Assembly (NCBI RefSeq): GCF_040675465.1
Contig: NZ_JBFAPA010000015.1
Location: 1 to 64,000, forward strand
Source: Kibdelosporangium sp040675465
GTDB taxonomy: Bacteria > Actinomycetota > Actinomycetes > Mycobacteriales > Pseudonocardiaceae
Direction: 5' to 3'
DNA: 64,000 nucleotides
Part shown: one piece after another, positions 17,331 to 27,003 of the stretch
How positions within the stretch are numbered: the stretch's first letter is position 1
Layout: every line of letters starts with the position of its first letter
Translations under genes and position numbers: made by a program
The notes under the pieces: model-generated
Seen by the model: only the letters and a program-made list of their open reading frames with translations
What the model was told of the DNA's origin: nothing
Database searches by the model: none

Positions 17331-20300
17331 CGGTGCCCGCCGAGGTGCGCCGGGTGACCTGCGTGTGCTCGCCGGTGATCTCGGCCAGCAGGTACCTGGC
17401 GAGCGCGACCGGCGTCGGGTGGTCGAACACCAGCGTTGTGGACAACGGGATCCCGGTCGCTGCGCTGAGCCGGTCGCGCAGTTGCACCGCGGTCATCGAG
17501 TCGAGACCAAGGTCCTTGAACGCCTTGGCGGGCTCGATCCCGTTGGCGTGCTTGAGCACGGCCGCGACCGACCGGCACACCAGGTCCAGCAGGAACTGGT
17601 GTTTGCCGGAGTCGTCCAACGCGGCCAGCTCGCCGCTCAGGCTCGACGCTTTCGCCTTGCCGGAGGCCGTTCTGCGGGCGGTCCGGCGGGTCACTGTCCC
17701 GGCTGTGGCCGTCGTGGCCTCGTCGAGAGTGCCCAGCACGACCGACTCGGCGATGGCGACCAGGTCGCCTTCGGGGTCGGTGAGCGTGAGGGCGATCGAG
17801 TTCTCGGACAGTTCCTTGGTGGCAACGTGGATCGTGGTGGCGCCGGTGGCGAACAGGCGGAACCCGTTCCACCGCACCGGATGTGCCTCGGTGAGCGCCT
17901 CCACGGCGGCTTCCAGCAAGTCGGGGTGGATGCCGTAGGCGGCGGCTTGGTCGTGCTGGTCCTCCGGGAGGCTCAGCACTGTCCACACGTCGCTCGCGGG
18001 AACGGTTGGGGCGTCGGCGTTCGCGGGGGAGATGACGGCGGAGGCGTTGCGGGTCCACTCGGTGTCGCCGGACCGCGAGTAGACCGTCAGGCTGCGGCGG
18101 CCGTGGTCGTCCGGGTTGCCCATGAGCACCTGGAGCTGGGCACCTTGGGCCACGGCGGCGTGTACGGTCAGCTCGTCGATCCGGTCACAGCCGACTCGGT
18201 CACCTGCCGCGATCGCCAGCTCGGCGAAGGCCGCGGGTGGGAAGGCAGTCGCGCGACCGGCGAGCAGGATCCCGGCGCCATCGGCGATCGACGTGATGGC
18301 ACCGAGCAGCGGATGCCCAGTGCCGCCCAGACCGGCGACATCGCTGCCGGTCGCGCGGGCGGTCAGCCAGTAGTGCTCGTGCTGGAACGCATACGTCGGC
18401 AGGTCGACTGCGTTGCCCTGTCCGGAAAGGACGGTCCAGTCCACGGCTGCGCCGTGGGTGTAGGCAGTGGCGAGGCCGTCCAGGAGGGCTTCCGGCTCGG
18501 GAGTCTTGCGGCTGGACAAGGGGACGAGAACACCGTCCACGCAGTCGGCGCCCATCGCGGCGAGCACCGCGTCCGGGCCGATCTCGACGTACCGGGTGAC
18601 GCCCATGGACTGCAGGGCACGCATGCCGTCGGCGAACCTGACGGTCTCCCGGACGTGCTGGACCCAGTACTCCGGCGTGCTGATCTCGTCCCCGGCGAGC
18701 GCGCCGCTGACGTTGGACACCACCGGGATCGTCGGCGCCGCGAACGTCAGACCCTCGGCGACCCGCCGGAACTCGGCCAGCATCGGGTCCATCAGGCTGG
18801 AGTGGAACGCGTGGCTCACCTTGAGCCGGCGGTGCTTGAAGCCCTCGGCGATCCTGAGCGTGGCCTCCTCGGGCCCGGAGATGACCGTCGACAGTGGACC
18901 GTTGATCGCCGCGATCCCCACGCCATCGACCAGCAACGGCAGCACATCGGCCTCGCTGGCCTGCAACGACACCATGGCACCGCCCGCGGGCAGTGCCTGC
19001 ATCAACCGGCCACGAGCGGAAACCAGCGTGCAGGCGTCCTTGAGGCTGAGGACACCGGCGATGTGTGCGGCGGCCAGTTCGCCGATGGAGTGGCCGAGCA
19101 GGAAGTCCGGCGTCAGCCCGAAGCTCGTCACCAGCCGGAACAGGGCGACCTCGAAAGCGAACAACGCGGCCTGCGTGTTCTCGGTCTGCCCCAAGGCCTC
19201 TGCGTCGTCACCGAAGACCAGGTTCCGCAACTTGTCAGGGAAGTGGGCGCGGACCTCGTCGAACGCCGATGCGAACACCGGGTACGTCTCGTACAGCTCG
19301 CGGCCCATGCCCGGCCGCTGGCTGCCCTGACCGGTGAACAGGAACGCAGTCTGTCCACTTTGGGCGAACCCGGTCACCAGACCCGGCGCGTCCTCACCGT
19401 CGGCGAGGGCGGCCAGCGCCGCCTCGGACCGGACGACCGCTCGGTGATCCAGCGGGGTGCGGGTTGTGGCCAGGGAGAACGCCACGTCGGCGGACAGGCC
19501 CTCGGTGGCCAGCTCCTGAAGCTTCGCGGCCTGTGCCCGCAAGGCTTCGCCGGTCGCGGCCGAGATCACCCAGGGCGCGGTTCCCTGAGTGGCAGGCAGA
19601 ACCTCAGCCGGGGCGGCCTGTTCGATGATGAGGTGGGCGTTGGTGCCGCTGACACCGAACGACGAGATGCCCGCGCGCAACGGCCGGTCCCGCGCCCACT
19701 CGGCGGGTTCCCTGAGCAGTTCGACCGCGCCGGTGGACCAGTCCACGTGCGGTGATGGCTCGTCGACGTGCAACGTGCGAGGTAGAATGCCGTTATGTAC
19801 GGCCATGACCATCTTGATCACACCCGCGACCCCGGCGGCGGCCTGGGTGTGGCCGATGTTGGACTTGATCGACCCCAGCAGCAGGGGGACATCCCGGTTC
19901 TGGCCGTAGGTGTTCAGCACCGCCTGGGCCTCGATCGGGTCGCCCAGCGTGGTTCCGGTGCCGTGGGCCTCGACGGCGTCGATGTCCGAAGTGGTCAGCA
20001 CGGCGTTGGCAAGGGCTGCGCGGATCACCCGTTCCTGGGCGGGGCCGTTGGGCGCGGTCAGCCCGTTGGAGGCGCCGTCCTGGTTGACCGCCGTACCACG
20101 GATGACCGCGAGCACCTTGCGGCCCTGCTGCTCGGCGTCGGACAACCGCTGCAGCACAAGCAGACCTGCACCCTCGGCAAAACCAGTTCCGTCGGCGGAA
20201 GCGGCGAACGACCGGCACCGGCCGTCCGGTGAAAGCCCACGCTGGCGGCTGAACTCGACGAACAACCCAGGCGTGGCCATCACAGTCACGCCACCGGCCA

Positions 20301-20985
20301 GCGCGAGCGAGCAGTCACCCCGCCGCAACGCCTGCACCGCAAGGTCGATGGCAACCAGCGACGACGAACAGGCCGTGTCGATGGTGACCGCCGGGCCTTC
20401 CAGGCCGAACGTGTACGCCAGCCGGCCCGAGGCGACGCTGGTCGTGTTGCCGGTCAGCAGGTGACCCTCGAACTCGGCAGGAGTCGTTCCCAGCCGGGGC
20501 GCGTACTCCTGGGCGATCGCGCCCACGAACACGCCGGTGTCCGTGCCCCGCAACGACTCCAGCGGGTAACCCGCGGACTCGAAGGCCTCCCACGCGGTTT
20601 CCAGCAGCACGCGCTGCTGAGGGTCAGTGGCCAGCGCTTCACGGGGGCTGATGCCGAAGAGCGACGCGTCGAACAGCCCGGCGTCGTAGAGGAACCCGCC
20701 CTGCGTGGTGTACGTGTGCCCGGCGCGGCCGGGATCGGGGTCGTACAAGGACTCCGGCCAGCCGCGATCGGCCGGGAACGGGCCGATCGCGTCCGTGCCG
20801 GACTCCACCAGCCGCCACAGGTCCGCGGGCGTGCGCACATCGCCCGGGTAGCGGCAGCTCATCGCCACGATGGCGATCGGGTCATGGTCGCGGGCCTCGA
20901 GCTGGCGCACCCGGCTCTTGGCCGTGCGCAGGTCCACGGTGGCGCGCCGGAGGTAGTCCCTGAGTTTTTCCTCGGTGTCGTTCAT
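12091..20985 (-). CDS. Type I PKS, modules 6 and 7
   Basis: 2964 aa carrying two extension modules: module 6 KS-AT-(broken DH)-ACP and module 7 KS-AT-DH-KR-ACP. The N-terminus (NDTEEKLRDYLRRATVDL) is a class 1 docking coiled coil matching the C-terminal helices of the module 4-5 protein. The C-terminus ends in GSEEIFDFIDKQLG, the partner helix for module 8. The start is ATG 20985, with GAAGGGG 7 nt upstream, 12 nt after the previous PKS stop codon. Module 6 adds malonate and leaves a ketone. Module 7 adds methylmalonate and makes an alpha-methyl double bond. Confidence 0.96.
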   Translation of the reverse strand: MNDTEEKLRDYLRRATVDLRTAKSRVRQLEARDHDPIAIVAMSCRYPGDVRTPADLWRLVESGTDAIGPFPADRGWPESLYDPDPGRAGHTYTTQGGFLYDAGLFDASLFGISPREALATDPQQRVLLETAWEAFESAGYPLESLRGTDTGVFVGAIAQEYAPRLGTTPAEFEGHLLTGNTTSVASGRLAYTFGLEGPAVTIDTACSSSLVAIDLAVQALRRGDCSLALAGGVTVMATPGLFVEFSRQRGLSPDGRCRSFAASADGTGFAEGAGLLVLQRLSDAEQQGRKVLAVIRGTAVNQDGASNGLTAPNGPAQERVIRAALANAVLTTSDIDAVEAHGTGTTLGDPIEAQAVLNTYGQNRDVPLLLGSIKSNIGHTQAAAGVAGVIKMVMAVHNGILPRTLHVDEPSPHVDWSTGAVELLREPAEWARDRPLRAGISSFGVSGTNAHLIIEQAAPAEVLPATQGTAPWVISAATGEALRAQAAKLQELATEGLSADVAFSLATTRTPLDHRAVVRSEAALAALADGEDAPGLVTGFAQSGQTAFLFTGQGSQRPGMGRELYETYPVFASAFDEVRAHFPDKLRNLVFGDDAEALGQTENTQAALFAFEVALFRLVTSFGLTPDFLLGHSIGELAAAHIAGVLSLKDACTLVSARGRLMQALPAGGAMVSLQASEADVLPLLVDGVGIAAINGPLSTVISGPEEATLRIAEGFKHRRLKVSHAFHSSLMDPMLAEFRRVAEGLTFAAPTIPVVSNVSGALAGDEISTPEYWVQHVRETVRFADGMRALQSMGVTRYVEIGPDAVLAAMGADCVDGVLVPLSSRKTPEPEALLDGLATAYTHGAAVDWTVLSGQGNAVDLPTYAFQHEHYWLTARATGSDVAGLGGTGHPLLGAITSIADGAGILLAGRATAFPPAAFAELAIAAGDRVGCDRIDELTVHAAVAQGAQLQVLMGNPDDHGRRSLTVYSRSGDTEWTRNASAVISPANADAPTVPASDVWTVLSLPEDQHDQAAAYGIHPDLLEAAVEALTEAHPVRWNGFRLFATGATTIHVATKELSENSIALTLTDPEGDLVAIAESVVLGTLDEATTATAGTVTRRTARRTASGKAKASSLSGELAALDDSGKHQFLLDLVCRSVAAVLKHANGIEPAKAFKDLGLDSMTAVQLRDRLSAATGIPLSTTLVFDHPTPVALARYLLAEITGEHTQVTRRTSAGTDEPVAIIAMSCRYPGGVRSPEDLWNLVATGTDAIGDFPVNRGWDLDRLYSPDPATPGTCYTRNGGFLHDADLFDAAFFGMNPREALATDPQQRLLLETAWELFERAGIPPSSLRGSDTGVFAGVINQDYGSRLLHIPEDLEGYMSTGTTTSVASGRLSYTFGFEGPAVSMDTACSSSLVALHLAVQALRSGECGLALAGGAAIMPTTNSFVEFSRQRVLAADGRSKAFAAAADGAGWGEGVGLLLLERLSDAQRNGHEILAVVRGSAINQDGASNGLTAPNGPSQQRVIRQALANSGLSTADVDAVEAHGTGTNLGDPIEAQALINTYGQDRDRPLWLGSIKSNIGHAVAAAGVGGVIKMVMALRNGLLPKTLHVDEPTPHVDWSAGAVQLLTEAVDWQTDGRPRRAGVSSFGISGTNAHIILEQAPTAEPPAEHTGPVVWPLSAKTETGLQAQAARVLSFVEEQDPAPADVAKSLVQRDSFDHRAVALNAEALRALTEDKTHPLLVRGRTEDAGKAVFVFPGQGSQWAGMGLELLDTNEVFRASMRDCAAAMAKYVDWSLIDVLDDAKALERVDIVQPALFAMMVSLAAVWRSYGLEPAAVVGHSQGEIAAAYVAGALSLDDAVRVVTLRSKAIKVIAGKGGMMSVSLPAAEVPLKDGISIAAINGPTTTVVSGNPEVLQQLKAECDVKEIRARIIPVDYASHSAHVEAIEADLAAALAPIEPKSSAIAFYSTVTGERIDTAGLDAGYWYRNLRQTVRFDEVTQLLLADGHRTFIETSPHPVLVPGLADLPAIVLGTLRRDEGGMTRFLTSAAEAHVRGAAVTWPVPEGRLVNVPTYPFEGKRYWLESSATAGDVSTVGLKAAEHPMLGAAVDLADDHGFLMTGRVSLHTHRWLTDHAVAGTVLLPGTAFVELALEAGGQCGCDRVDELTIEAPLVITGPVQLQVTVGGPDETGRRQISVHSRAEDDWIRHATGFLSPASTRAQGFPWPPDAEPVPVADFYERLADHGLQYGPAFRGLTAAWRSAEEIYAEVRLPEQQQDDAGRFAVHPALLDSVLHALGLPTENDEDLPVRLPFAWAGVTVHATGAGALRARLRWTSEDSVTITVADATGTPVATVESLTIRPVSADQLASARAKHYDSLYTVDWARVPLPAAQVEWAVIGNDPLNLPGEHYASLEAVPEVPEVVVAPWCGSTGDTVADVHASTTAALELVQQWLADDRYESSKLAVITQAAAGADVEDLGQAPVWGLVRTAQSENPGRFVLVDTDGTAASQDAIAAAILSGESQVVLRGGIATVPRLARVPVQEEVPARLDGTVLITGATGTLGSLIARHLVTQHEVRDLLLISRRGLAADGATELVDELTSLGASVRVEACDAANRDALAVLLSTVNKLGAVVHTAGVLDDGTIAGQTPERFAAVLRPKVDAAWHLHELTKDRDPGAFVLFSSLASTLGNPGQANYTSANTFLDALAHFRRAQGLPATALAWGLWGQASSMTGHLDQADLARISRGGVAPLGSEQGLALLDTALGLSTPLLAPARLDMPALRALMSSGMASPVLRGLVRTQAKRAAAAEGTADVAGRLAGLDAGAQRAILLDLVCGTVATVLGTNGGTDAEKPFKDLGFDSLTAVELRNRLNTATGLRLPATLVFDHPTPSSLTDLLLSQLVVPEPDPAQSVLAQLTQLGGTLAALRADDETTQAIAAKLRALAAEWAKPDETAALIASAGSEEIFDFIDKQLGRGLDPARP
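17330..20985 (-). other. PKS module 6: KS-AT(malonyl)-[DH broken]-ACP
   Basis: KS cysteine near 20370, AT GHSIGE near 19095 and HAFH near 18810 (malonyl), ACP GLDSMTAV near 17500. No KR is encoded between the DH remnant and the ACP, so the beta-carbonyl formed here is kept as a ketone. Confidence 0.9.
17720..18350 (-). other. Vestigial dehydratase in module 6
   Basis: The double-hotdog frame can be followed (GHPLLGAI start, IDELTV, WTRNASAVISP). The stretch that should hold the catalytic histidine and the HxxxGxxxxP motif is shortened to ATAFPPAAFAELA, and the second-half aspartate motif reads HPDLLEAA with Glu where Asp is catalytic. It cannot dehydrate, and with no KR it has no substrate. 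Confidence 0.85.
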
Positions 20986-20997
20986 CCGGCTGCCCCT

Positions 20998-23900
20998 TCA
21001 CGAGATCCCGAGCTCGTTGTCCAGTGCGTCGAACAGTTCGTCGTCCGACGCGGTGGTCAGGTCGCTCGCGGAGCCGTCGCCGCCGTCGGTTTCGATCTCC
21101 CGGAACCGCCACAACAACGCCTCCAGCCGAGCCGCGATCCGTTGCCGTGCCGCCGCGTCGAGCCCGTCGGCCGTCGCGTCCAGCTGCTCCAGATCGCTCA
21201 GCACGGCCGCGGCCGGGTCGTCCCCGGCCGGAGCGAGCCTGCCGAGCAGATGGTCGGCCAGGGTGCTTGGCGTTGGATGATCGAACACTAAAGTCGCAGG
21301 TAGACGCAGTCCGGTTCGGGCGTTGAGCCGGTTGCGCAGCTCGACCGCGGTCAGCGAGTCGAAGCCGAGGTCCTTGAACGGCCGGGCCTCGCCGACCGCC
21401 TCCGTGCCCGTGTGCCCGAGCGCGGTCGCTGCCTCGGTGCGGATCATGTCCAGCAGCAGGACCCGGCGTTGCGGCCCGGCGAGCCTGGCCAGCTTGTCCG
21501 CCAGCGAAGTGGCGTCCGCCGGTCCAGTCGTGACCTGACGACGGGTTGGGCCACCGGCGAGGTCCCGCAGCAGCGGCGGGATGACCCCGCCACGGCGCAG
21601 CGCGGGAATGTCGATGTTCATCAACACCATCGCCGGCTTGGCCGACTCCATTGCCGTGTCCAGCAAGGACATGCCCTGCTCGGACGTGATCGGCGCGGTG
21701 CCGGTCCGGGTCATCCGGGCGAGGTCCGTCTCGTGCAGGTGCCCGGTCATCGCGCTAGCCTGCGCCCACAGGCCCCACGCGAGTGAGCTGGCGGGCAGGC
21801 CGCGGGACCGGCGGTGCTGGGCCAGGCCGTCGAGGAACGCGTTGGCCGCGGCGTAGTTGCCCTGGCCGGGGTTGCCGAGCGTGCCCGCGGCCGACGAGAA
21901 CAGCACGAACGCCGACAGGTCGAGGTGCTGGGTCAGCTCGTGCAACTGCCAGGCCGCGTCCGCCTTGGGCCGCAACACGTTCCTCAGGTGCTCCGGCGTC
22001 AGCGAACCGATCATGCCGTCATCCAGCACGCCTGCGGTGTGCACGACCGCGGTGAGTGGCTGCTCGATCTTGGCCAGCAACAGTTCCACATCGTCCCGTT
22101 CGGACACATCGCACGCCGTCACAGTGACATCCGCGCCCAGCGCGGTGAGTTCGTCCACCAACTCCTTGGCACCAGGCGAGGACAGCCCGCTTCGGCTGGT
22201 CAGCACCAGGTGCTTGACGCCGTGCTCGGTCACCAGATGCCTGGCGGTCAACGCGCCCAGCACACCTGTGCCGCCGGTGATCAGTACCGCGCCTTCGGGG
22301 TCGAGCGGGGCCGGCACGGTGAGCACGATCTTGCCGGTGTGTTTGGCCTGGCTGAAGTACCGGATGGCCTCGCGCACCTGCCGGATGTCCCAGGCGGTGA
22401 CCGGCAATGCGTGCAGGGCGCCGGTGTCGAACAGGTCGCGCAGCTCGGTCATCATCTGCTGGATCCGGTCCGGGCCCGCGTCCAACAGGTCGTACACCTG
22501 GTACTCGACGCCCGGGTACTCGGCCGCGATCGCCGCCGGGTCCCGCTTGTCGGTCTTGCCCATCTCCAGGAACCTGCCGCCACGGGGAAGCAGCCGCAGC
22601 GAGGCGTCGACATACTCCTGTGCCAACGAGTTCAGCACGACGTCCACGCCGTCGCCGCCGGTCATGGCGGCGAACTCGTGCTCGAAGTCGAGTGACCGCG
22701 AGGACGCGATCCGCTCGACCCCTTGTCCTCGCAGGGTTTCCCACTTGCCCGGGCTCGCGGTCCCGTACACCTCGACACCCCAGTGCTGAGCGAGTTGCAC
22801 GGCTGCCATACCAACACCGCCAGTGGCCGCGTGGATCAGCAGCGACTCGCCGCGCTTGATCTTCGCGAGATCCACCAGACCGTAGTAGGCGGTCATGAAC
22901 ACGACCGGCAGGGCAGCGGCCTCGGCGAACGTCATGTCCGCGGGCATGGTCGTGATCAGCCGCCGGTCGGTGACCGCCATCGGCCCGATCCCGCTGGACA
23001 TCAGGCCGAACACGCGATCGCCAGGCCGCAGACCGGTGACGTCGCCGGCGACTTCGACGACCACACCGGCCGCCTCACCGGCAGCGGGCCGCTCGTCGGA
23101 AGGCACCATGTCCAGCGCCAGCAGCACATCCCGGAAGTTCAGGCCGGTCGCGCGGATCGCCACACGTACCTGCCCGTTCTCCAGCGGGGCCACGCCTTCC
23201 GCGCTGGGTTCGAACGACAACCCGTCCAGTGCGCCCCGGCCGGTGAGCGCGAGCCGCCATTCCGATGTGGACGGTATGGTCAGCTCGCCGTCCCGGTTCT
23301 CTCGAACCAGCCGGGCCGCGAAGACCGAGCCGTGCCGGATCGCCAGCTGCGGCTCACCCGTGGCCACTGCGGCCTGTACTGCGTCCATTGAGGACTGCTG
23401 GCTGTCGACATCGACGAGCACGAACCTGCCCGGGTTCTCCGACTGGGCGGACCGCACGAGGCCCCACACCGCCGAGGCGCGCAGATCTTCGACATGATCG
23501 CCCGGTCGCGCTGCGACTGCGTTCTCCGTGAGGAACACGAGGGTGTCGTCGCGGTCTTCCTGCAGCAGGCTCAGCACCCGCTCCGGGTCTGTCTCGGTGT
23601 GGACCTCAACGGCGTCACCGGTGGCCTCGGCCGGGACTGGGATCCAGTCGAGCTGGAACACCGAGGCCCGGTCGGTGGTCTTGAGCTGGTCCAGGGAGAT
23701 CGCCCGCACGGCAAGGGATTCCACCGAGGCGACGGGAGCACCGGTGTGGTCGGCGATCCACAGGCTGACGCTGTCGCCGTTGGGGGCCAGGTGCACGCGC
23801 AGCGCCTGGGCGCCGGTCGCGTACAGGCGGACCCCGTTCCAGGAGAACGGCAGTTTGACGTCCTCGGCGGTGAGCAGCAACGGGTGCAACGCGCTGTCCA

Positions 23901-26900
23901 GCAGGGCCGGGTGAATCCCGAACCCAGCCGCGTCCGCCACCGAGACCTCGGCGTAAAGGTCGTCCCCGGACTGCCAGACCGCCTGCAGACCCTGGAAAGC
24001 AGGCCCGTAGTCGAGACCGAGCGCGGCGAACCTTTCGTAAGCGTCTGCGATGTCCAGCGCGGTGCCGTTGGGTGGCCACGCCGTCAGGTCGAAGTCCGGG
24101 CCAGTGCCTGCGCTGACGTAGCCGGTGGCGTGCCGGGTCCAGGGTTGTTCGTCCACCCTGGAGTGAATCGCGATCGGTGCGCGGCCGTCCTCGGCGGCAC
24201 CGACGGTGACCTGGAGCTGGACCGGGTCGGTGATGACCAGGGGTGCTTCGAGGGTGAGTTCGTCGACCTGGCCGCCCGCGTGCAGGGCGAGTTCGACGAA
24301 CGCCGTGCCCGGCAGCAGGATCGACTCGCCGACGGCGTGATCGGCCAGCCACGGCTGGGTTTTCACCGAGATCCGGCCGGTGTACACGACCGTCTCGTCC
24401 GCGAGGTGAACGGCCGCACCCAGCAGCGGGTGCCCGGCCTGGGCGAGCCCGGCCGCGGCCACGTCGCCGGTGGTCTCCGGCACGTCCAGCCAGTACCGCT
24501 TGCGTTGGAAGGGATACGTGGGCAGGTCGACCTGGTTGCCCTTGACCTGCCAGTCGATCTCCACGCCGTGCACGTGGGCTTCGGCGAACGAGGTGAGTAC
24601 GCGGGTCCAGCCGCCCTCGTCCCGCCGGAGCGTGCCGATCGCGGCCGCGTCCTGGATCCCGGGCACCAGCACCGGATGCGGACTGCACTCGATGAACAGC
24701 GCGTCCGGATACTGCTGAACCACCTGGTCGAACAACACTGTGTGACGGAGGTTGCGGTACCAGTAGCCGGCGTCGAGTTCGGTGGTGTCGATCAGCTCGC
24801 CGGTGAGGGTCGAGTGGAACGGGATCCCGGCGGCGACGGGCTTGATCCCGGCCAGCTCGGTCAACACGTCGTCGCGGATGTCCTCGACGTGGGCGGAGTG
24901 TGAGGCGTAGTCCACCGGGATGATCCGGGCGCGGATCTCCTTGGCGTCACACTCGGCTTTGAGTTCCTGCAACGCTTCCGGATCGCCGGACACGACAGTG
25001 GAGGTGGGGCCGTTGATGGCGGCGATGCTGATGCCGTCCTTGAGCGGGAAATCCGCTGCGGGCAACGCTACCGACATCATCCCGCCCTTGCCCGCGATCG
25101 CCTTGATCGCCTTGCTGCGCAGGGCAACCACCTTCGCCGCGTCACCGAGGCTGAGCGCCCCCGCCACGCAAGCGGCGGCGATCTCGCCCTGCGAGTGGCC
25201 GATGACCGCTGCGGGTTCGACGCCATGAGCACGCCACAACGCCGCCAGGGACACCATGACCGCGAACAGCGCGGGCTGCACGACATCCACGCGGTCCAGA
25301 TCCGTGCCGTTGCGCAGCAGGTCGATGAGCGACCAGTCGATGTGCGGTTCCAGCGCCTGCGCGCATTCCTCGACGCGGCGAGCGAAAACCTCGGAGCTGT
25401 CCAGGAGTTCGGTGGCCATCCCGGCCCATTGCGAACCCTGGCCAGGGAAGACGAACACTGGCTGGACCGCACCGGCTTCGCCCTGGACGACGTTCGTCGA
25501 GGGCGTGTCCTCGGCGAGGGCTCGAAGTCCGTCTCGGTACTCGGGGCCGATGACCACGGCCCGGTGCGGCAACCGTGCCCGGCTGAGCAGTGTTCTGGCG
25601 ATGTCGGCTGGGTGCGCGTCGACCGCCCCGAGCTGTGATGCCTGCGCGCGCAAGGCTTCCGGCGTCTTGGCGGACAGCACGAGCGGCACATTTTCCGAGG
25701 TTTGTTCGCCTGCGGGCGTTTCCGGGCCTTGTTCGAGGATCACGTGGGCGTTGGTGCCGCTGATCCCGAACGAGGACACCCCGGCCCGGCGAGGCCGATC
25801 GCGCTCGGGCCACGCCACAGACTGGGCCAACACCTGGACAGCGCCACTAGTCCAGTCGACGTGCGTCGAAACATCGTTGACGTGCAGGGTCCTCGGTAGC
25901 ATCCCGTGCCGCATGGCCATGACCATCTTGATGATGCCCGCGACCCCGGCGGCGGCCTGGGTGTGACCGATGTTCGACTTGATCGACCCGAGCAGCAACG
26001 GCTCGGCCCGGTCCTGGCCGTAGGTGTTCAGCAACGCCTGGGCCTCGATCGGGTCACCCAGCGAGGTGCCGGTGCCGTGCGCCTCGACCGCGTCGACGTC
26101 CGAAGTGGACAGCTGCGCGTTCGCCAACGCCTGCTGGATCACGCGTTGCTGGGATGGGCCGTTGGGTGCGGTGAGGCCGTTGGAGGCGCCGTCCTGGTTG
26201 ATGGCGCTGCCCCGGACGATCGCGAGAATGTTGTGGCCCTTGCGTTCGGCATCCGACAGCCGCTCCACGAGCAGCAGGCCGACACCCTCACCCCAGCCTG
26301 TTCCGTTGGCATCGGCGGAGAACGCCTTGCACCGGCCGTCCGGCGCCAGCCCGCGCTGCCTGCTGAACTCGATGAACAGCGTTGGCGACGACAGGACGGT
26401 GACACCACCGGCGAGCGCCAGATCGCACTCACCATTGCGAAGTGCCTGCGCGGCAAGGTGCAGGGCGACTAGGGACGACGAGCAGGCGGTGTCGATGGTG
26501 ACCGCGGGACCTTCGAAGCCGAACGTGTAGGCGACCCGGCCGGAGGCCACGCTGCCCGCACTGCCGTTGCCGATGTACCCGTCGAAGTTCATCGGGTCGT
26601 GGTGCAGACGAGACCCGTAGTCGTTGTACATCACGCCCGCGAAGACTCCGGTCCGGCTGCCGCGCAACGAGACCGGGTCGATCCCGGCGCGTTCGACAGC
26701 CTCCCAAGCGGTTTCCAGCAGCAGCCGTTGCTGCGGATCGGTAGCCAGCGCCTCGCGCGGGTTCATCCCGAAGAACTCCGGCTCGAACTCGTCCGCCTGG
26801 TGCAGGAACCCGCCCTGGTTGGCATAAGTGGTGCCCAGGTGCTCGGGATCCGGGTCGTACAAGGAGTCCAGGTCCCAGCCGCGGTTGACCGGGAACCCGC

Positions 26901-27003
26901 CGATCGCGTCGACCTCGTCGGCCAGCAGCCGCCACAGGTCCTCCGGCGAGGCCACCCCACCGGGGTATCGGCAGCTCATGCCGATGATCGCGATTGGCTC
27001 GTC
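20998..27003 (-). other. PKS module 5: KS-AT(methylmalonyl)-DH-ER-KR-ACP
   Basis: KS cysteine near 26490; AT GHSQGE near 25190 and YASH near 24905 (methylmalonyl); DH HAVGESILLP near 24340; ER spanning roughly 22320-23270; KR TGGTGVLG near 22265 with LDD; ACP near 21355. The full reductive loop gives a CH2-CH(CH3) unit. Confidence 0.92.
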
